From CALLCD01 sp039196965 (GTDB lineage Bacteria; Pseudomonadota; Alphaproteobacteria; Caulobacterales; Hyphomonadaceae): 64,000 nucleotides of DNA. Below, one piece after another: positions 61,817-64,000 of the stretch (within the stretch, counting starts at the first letter, position 1; each line of letters begins with the position of its first letter). A program made the translations under genes and the position numbers. The stretch spans positions 1 to 64,000 of the forward strand of contig JBCCUK010000001.1 in assembly GCA_039196965.1 (NCBI GenBank). The letters run 5' to 3'. The notes beneath the pieces are model-generated. The model searched no databases. It saw nothing but the letters and a program-made list of their open reading frames with translations, and was not told the origin of the DNA.

Positions 61817-64000
61817 TTGGTTCGCCAGACCGCGCCAATCATTATTCTGGAAATCGTCGTCGGCCTTGTGCTGGTGGCTGCCATTGCGGTTGTGTCAGTT
61901 CTTGTTCGCCTATCGTCTGGGCCAATCGACTTGCAGCGGTTTCGTGGCACGATGGAGCAAAACATCGCCGAAGCTCGGGGTGGCCACCCTGTTACCATTG
62001 GGGAGGTCACACTGGAATGGCTGCGTTCGGAGCGGCGTGTGGTGGTCGTCGCCAGCGATCTTGTCTTTTTCGACGACGACAATGCCATTGTTGCCGAGGC
62101 GAAGCAGGCAGAACTGCTGGTCAGCACAACGGGTCTTCTGTCTGGTGATTTTCATCTTCTTGGGCTCGATCTGACGGACGGGCGCGTTGAAGTTAGAAGA
62201 ACCGATGATGCCTGGATCGTCGCAGGTGATAGACTGGGGCCGGTATCACTCACTGATAATGCTAGCAGGGATGATCCGACCATCAGATCCCTCGTTGAAG
62301 ATGCCAATGCAGGCCTGGTTGAAGCGCTTGGAGTTCTTAAGGTGGCCTCTGGCAATGTAGACTTTGAGACGCTGCGCTTTGACGGTTTGCACATAAATAT
62401 GATCGATGAGACGGAGGGAACAACGGCCTCTCTGAGAGATGCCGAGGGAGAAATTCTCCGTAGTCAGCAGGGCTTGAGTGCTGTTGTCAGTGGCGACAGC
62501 GATTTTGGGGAAGATGGTCCAGGCCGTTTTCGCCTGGAACTCTCGCTTCCGGCGGACTACTCAGAGCTAAACGCATCCTTCGGCTTCAAAGACTGGTCCG
62601 TTGCATCGGTGCTACAATGGATTCCGAGCCCGCCCATGAATGTGGGGGATATCCCAGCCAGCGTGTCACTTGATTTTCTTGTCGATGACAAATCGGGTCT
62701 GTCGAACCTTGATGTCGATCTCGATATCGGCAGGGGCGAGATGACCATGGCGAACGAGACGTGGACCGTGGAGCGGATTTCCGCCCAGGGGCAGTACACA
62801 CTCGAGACGGATCAACTGATTCTGGATATCTCTTCGTTCGAAGCGGGGCCGCTGCAGACCAGTGGTCGGCTGGAGATGGATACGCTCCTCAGGAGCGATG
62901 GCTCGCGCCCGTTTCGTCTGACCTTCCCGGATCTCACCCTTGATCTCCAGCCGGCCTTTTCCAGGGCGTGGTCCGCCCGGCGCTTCAGGCTCAATGGCAC
63001 GGCATGGCCTTGGGATCGGAAAATAGATGTGGAGCGGATGTCGCTCTCAACGGGTGAAGCGGATCTGATCGCCACGGGCGGTGTCGAGTTCTTGCGGGAT
63101 CTTCAGTCTGGCGACCTGCCTGTAAAAATGGATCTCGTGGCAGAAATGTCGGGCAGTCTGCCCCATGATGAGTTCCTGAAGTTCTGGCCTCTCCGCCAGG
63201 GTGTTGGTGCCCGAAACTATGTCAAAAATAATGTCCTCGAAGGCGTGCTCACCGATGCCACTTTCGTCTTCGCCTTCGATCGCCGATCCCGGGTCAAGGG
63301 TTACTTTGAAGACGATACTATGGATGGAACATTTTCTGTTTCCGGCGTGAGTGTTCGTCCGCTCTCTGACGTTCCGCCCATATTGGAGTCAGAGCTAACC
63401 GGAACAATGACCGGAAACTCGGTGAAACTCGATTTCACTGGAGGACGTTTCGCAAGCTGGGAGATTGATGGAGGTTTTGTCCATTATCCTGAACTCAGTC
63501 CTCCGGGGGCGGACATGATGGTGTCGGTTTCTGGAAAAGGACCTGCACGAAACATGGTTCAGATTATCAGTGACAGTCGCCTGAAACTGCAAGAGCGGAC
63601 TGGTTTCAACCCCAGTGAGCTGTCTGGTGAAGCCGCACTCGTGTTCAATCTTGTCCGGCCTGCTTTGCCGGATGTGCCACCCTCGGAGTACCGCTACAAT
63701 GCTGAGGGGCAGATACGCGGCGGCGGTCTTGCGAACGTCGCGCTTGGATATGATCTGAAAGACAGCGACGCCAGGGTGCAGCTCGATCAGGACGGCATCC
63801 ATGTATATGGGTTTGGCAATATCTCCGGCGTTCCATTGCAGTATGACTGGCGTAACGGATTCCGCTCTGATGCAGGCCCCGGCGAACTGACGGCGTCGGG
63901 TATTTTGACGCCATCCGGACTTAATGAAATGGGTGTTCCTGCAAGGGCTTATTTCAGCGGTGAAGCTCCGATGCTGATGGAAGCGGAGCTGAACGGTAGT
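61817..64000 (+). CDS. DUF3971/AsmA-like envelope protein, cut by the right edge
   Basis: The reading frame is open from the start to the last base of the window, 728 codons without a stop. The N-terminus (VRQTAPIIILEIVVGLVLVA) is a membrane anchor. The rest is a large periplasmic beta-rich chain with repeated LRFDG..., SGRLEMDT and GGFVHYPELSPPG-type strands, typical of DUF3971/YhdP-AsmA proteins that bridge inner and outer membrane and move lipids. The start is uncertain: GGAGG at 61806-61810 suits the TTG at 61817 (six-base spacing), while the GTG at 61811 touches it. Confidence 0.85.
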   Translation, partial: MVRQTAPIIILEIVVGLVLVAAIAVVSVLVRLSSGPIDLQRFRGTMEQNIAEARGGHPVTIGEVTLEWLRSERRVVVVASDLVFFDDDNAIVAEAKQAELLVSTTGLLSGDFHLLGLDLTDGRVEVRRTDDAWIVAGDRLGPVSLTDNASRDDPTIRSLVEDANAGLVEALGVLKVASGNVDFETLRFDGLHINMIDETEGTTASLRDAEGEILRSQQGLSAVVSGDSDFGEDGPGRFRLELSLPADYSELNASFGFKDWSVASVLQWIPSPPMNVGDIPASVSLDFLVDDKSGLSNLDVDLDIGRGEMTMANETWTVERISAQGQYTLETDQLILDISSFEAGPLQTSGRLEMDTLLRSDGSRPFRLTFPDLTLDLQPAFSRAWSARRFRLNGTAWPWDRKIDVERMSLSTGEADLIATGGVEFLRDLQSGDLPVKMDLVAEMSGSLPHDEFLKFWPLRQGVGARNYVKNNVLEGVLTDATFVFAFDRRSRVKGYFEDDTMDGTFSVSGVSVRPLSDVPPILESELTGTMTGNSVKLDFTGGRFASWEIDGGFVHYPELSPPGADMMVSVSGKGPARNMVQIISDSRLKLQERTGFNPSELSGEAALVFNLVRPALPDVPPSEYRYNAEGQIRGGGLANVALGYDLKDSDARVQLDQDGIHVYGFGNISGVPLQYDWRNGFRSDAGPGELTASGILTPSGLNEMGVPARAYFSGEAPMLMEAELNGS

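Noticed and set aside
1..64000. tRNA, rRNA, CRISPR arrays, integrases and insertion sequences
   Set aside because: No T-loop consensus in a cloverleaf context, no regularly spaced repeats and no transposase or recombinase motif was found on either strand.

Overview
The window is about 64 kb of chromosomal DNA from an alphaproteobacterium, probably a marine or aquatic member of the Caulobacterales / Maricaulales / Parvularculales area. The assignment rests on gene content: a fused CysN-CysC, a TIGR01459-type HAD hydrolase, a DUF3035 lipoprotein, an RNase E with an acidic insertion, the bactofilin/M23/prfB/PBP1A/amidase/rne neighbourhood, a DgcN-DgcA pair, HmuTUV and a Ni-superoxide dismutase. 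No tRNA, rRNA, CRISPR array, integrase or complete insertion sequence was seen. Genes are dense and many neighbours overlap by 1-4 bases, so most genes sit in operons.

Layout. 0.45-3.3 kb: sulfate activation (cysD-cysNC) on the minus strand, followed by a 700-base AT-rich gene-free stretch with several perfect dyads. 4-8.5 kb: housekeeping genes (small conserved protein, gph, glmU, rpiA, gor). 8.5-10.3 kb: tenA and a glutathione transferase-like gene. 10.4-20.7 kb: a divergent catabolic locus. A serine hydrolase and a beta-propeller protein read left. A P450, a membrane-anchored serine hydrolase, an M55 D-aminopeptidase, DgcN, DgcA, a TetR regulator and an AmpG-like MFS permease read right. 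A perfect 16-base palindrome lies between the two arms. I read this as a pathway for importing and dismantling a D-amino-acid (D-Glu) containing peptide and converting D-Glu to the L form. Its true substrate is unknown.

20.8-33.7 kb: iron. HmuTUV heme ABC importer, HutX-type heme carrier, a heme-degrading monooxygenase-like protein, Ni-SOD with its maturation protease, a small secreted or membrane protein with a predicted His-His mature N-terminus, a heme-type TonB receptor, two small unknown genes around a strong nested hairpin, then a second TonB receptor with DUF3325-like and PepSY membrane proteins. 33.7-43.7 kb: mixed metabolism (thioesterase, acyl-CoA dehydrogenase, phosphatase, purine nucleoside phosphorylase, two more serine hydrolases, DUF1232 and DUF3253 proteins, UspA, HAD, MaoC, ribF). 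43.8-64 kb: core cell functions (ileS, lspA, lipoprotein, PsiE, mutL, SDR, rne, amidase, PBP1A, prfB with a programmed +1 frameshift, bactofilin, M23 peptidase, 1-Cys peroxiredoxin, and an AsmA/DUF3971-like envelope protein cut by the right edge).

The most interesting parts are the D-peptide/D-Glu locus with its embedded P450 and propeller, the fusion of heme-iron and Ni-SOD functions in one operon, and the structured intergenic hairpin at 28253-28324.
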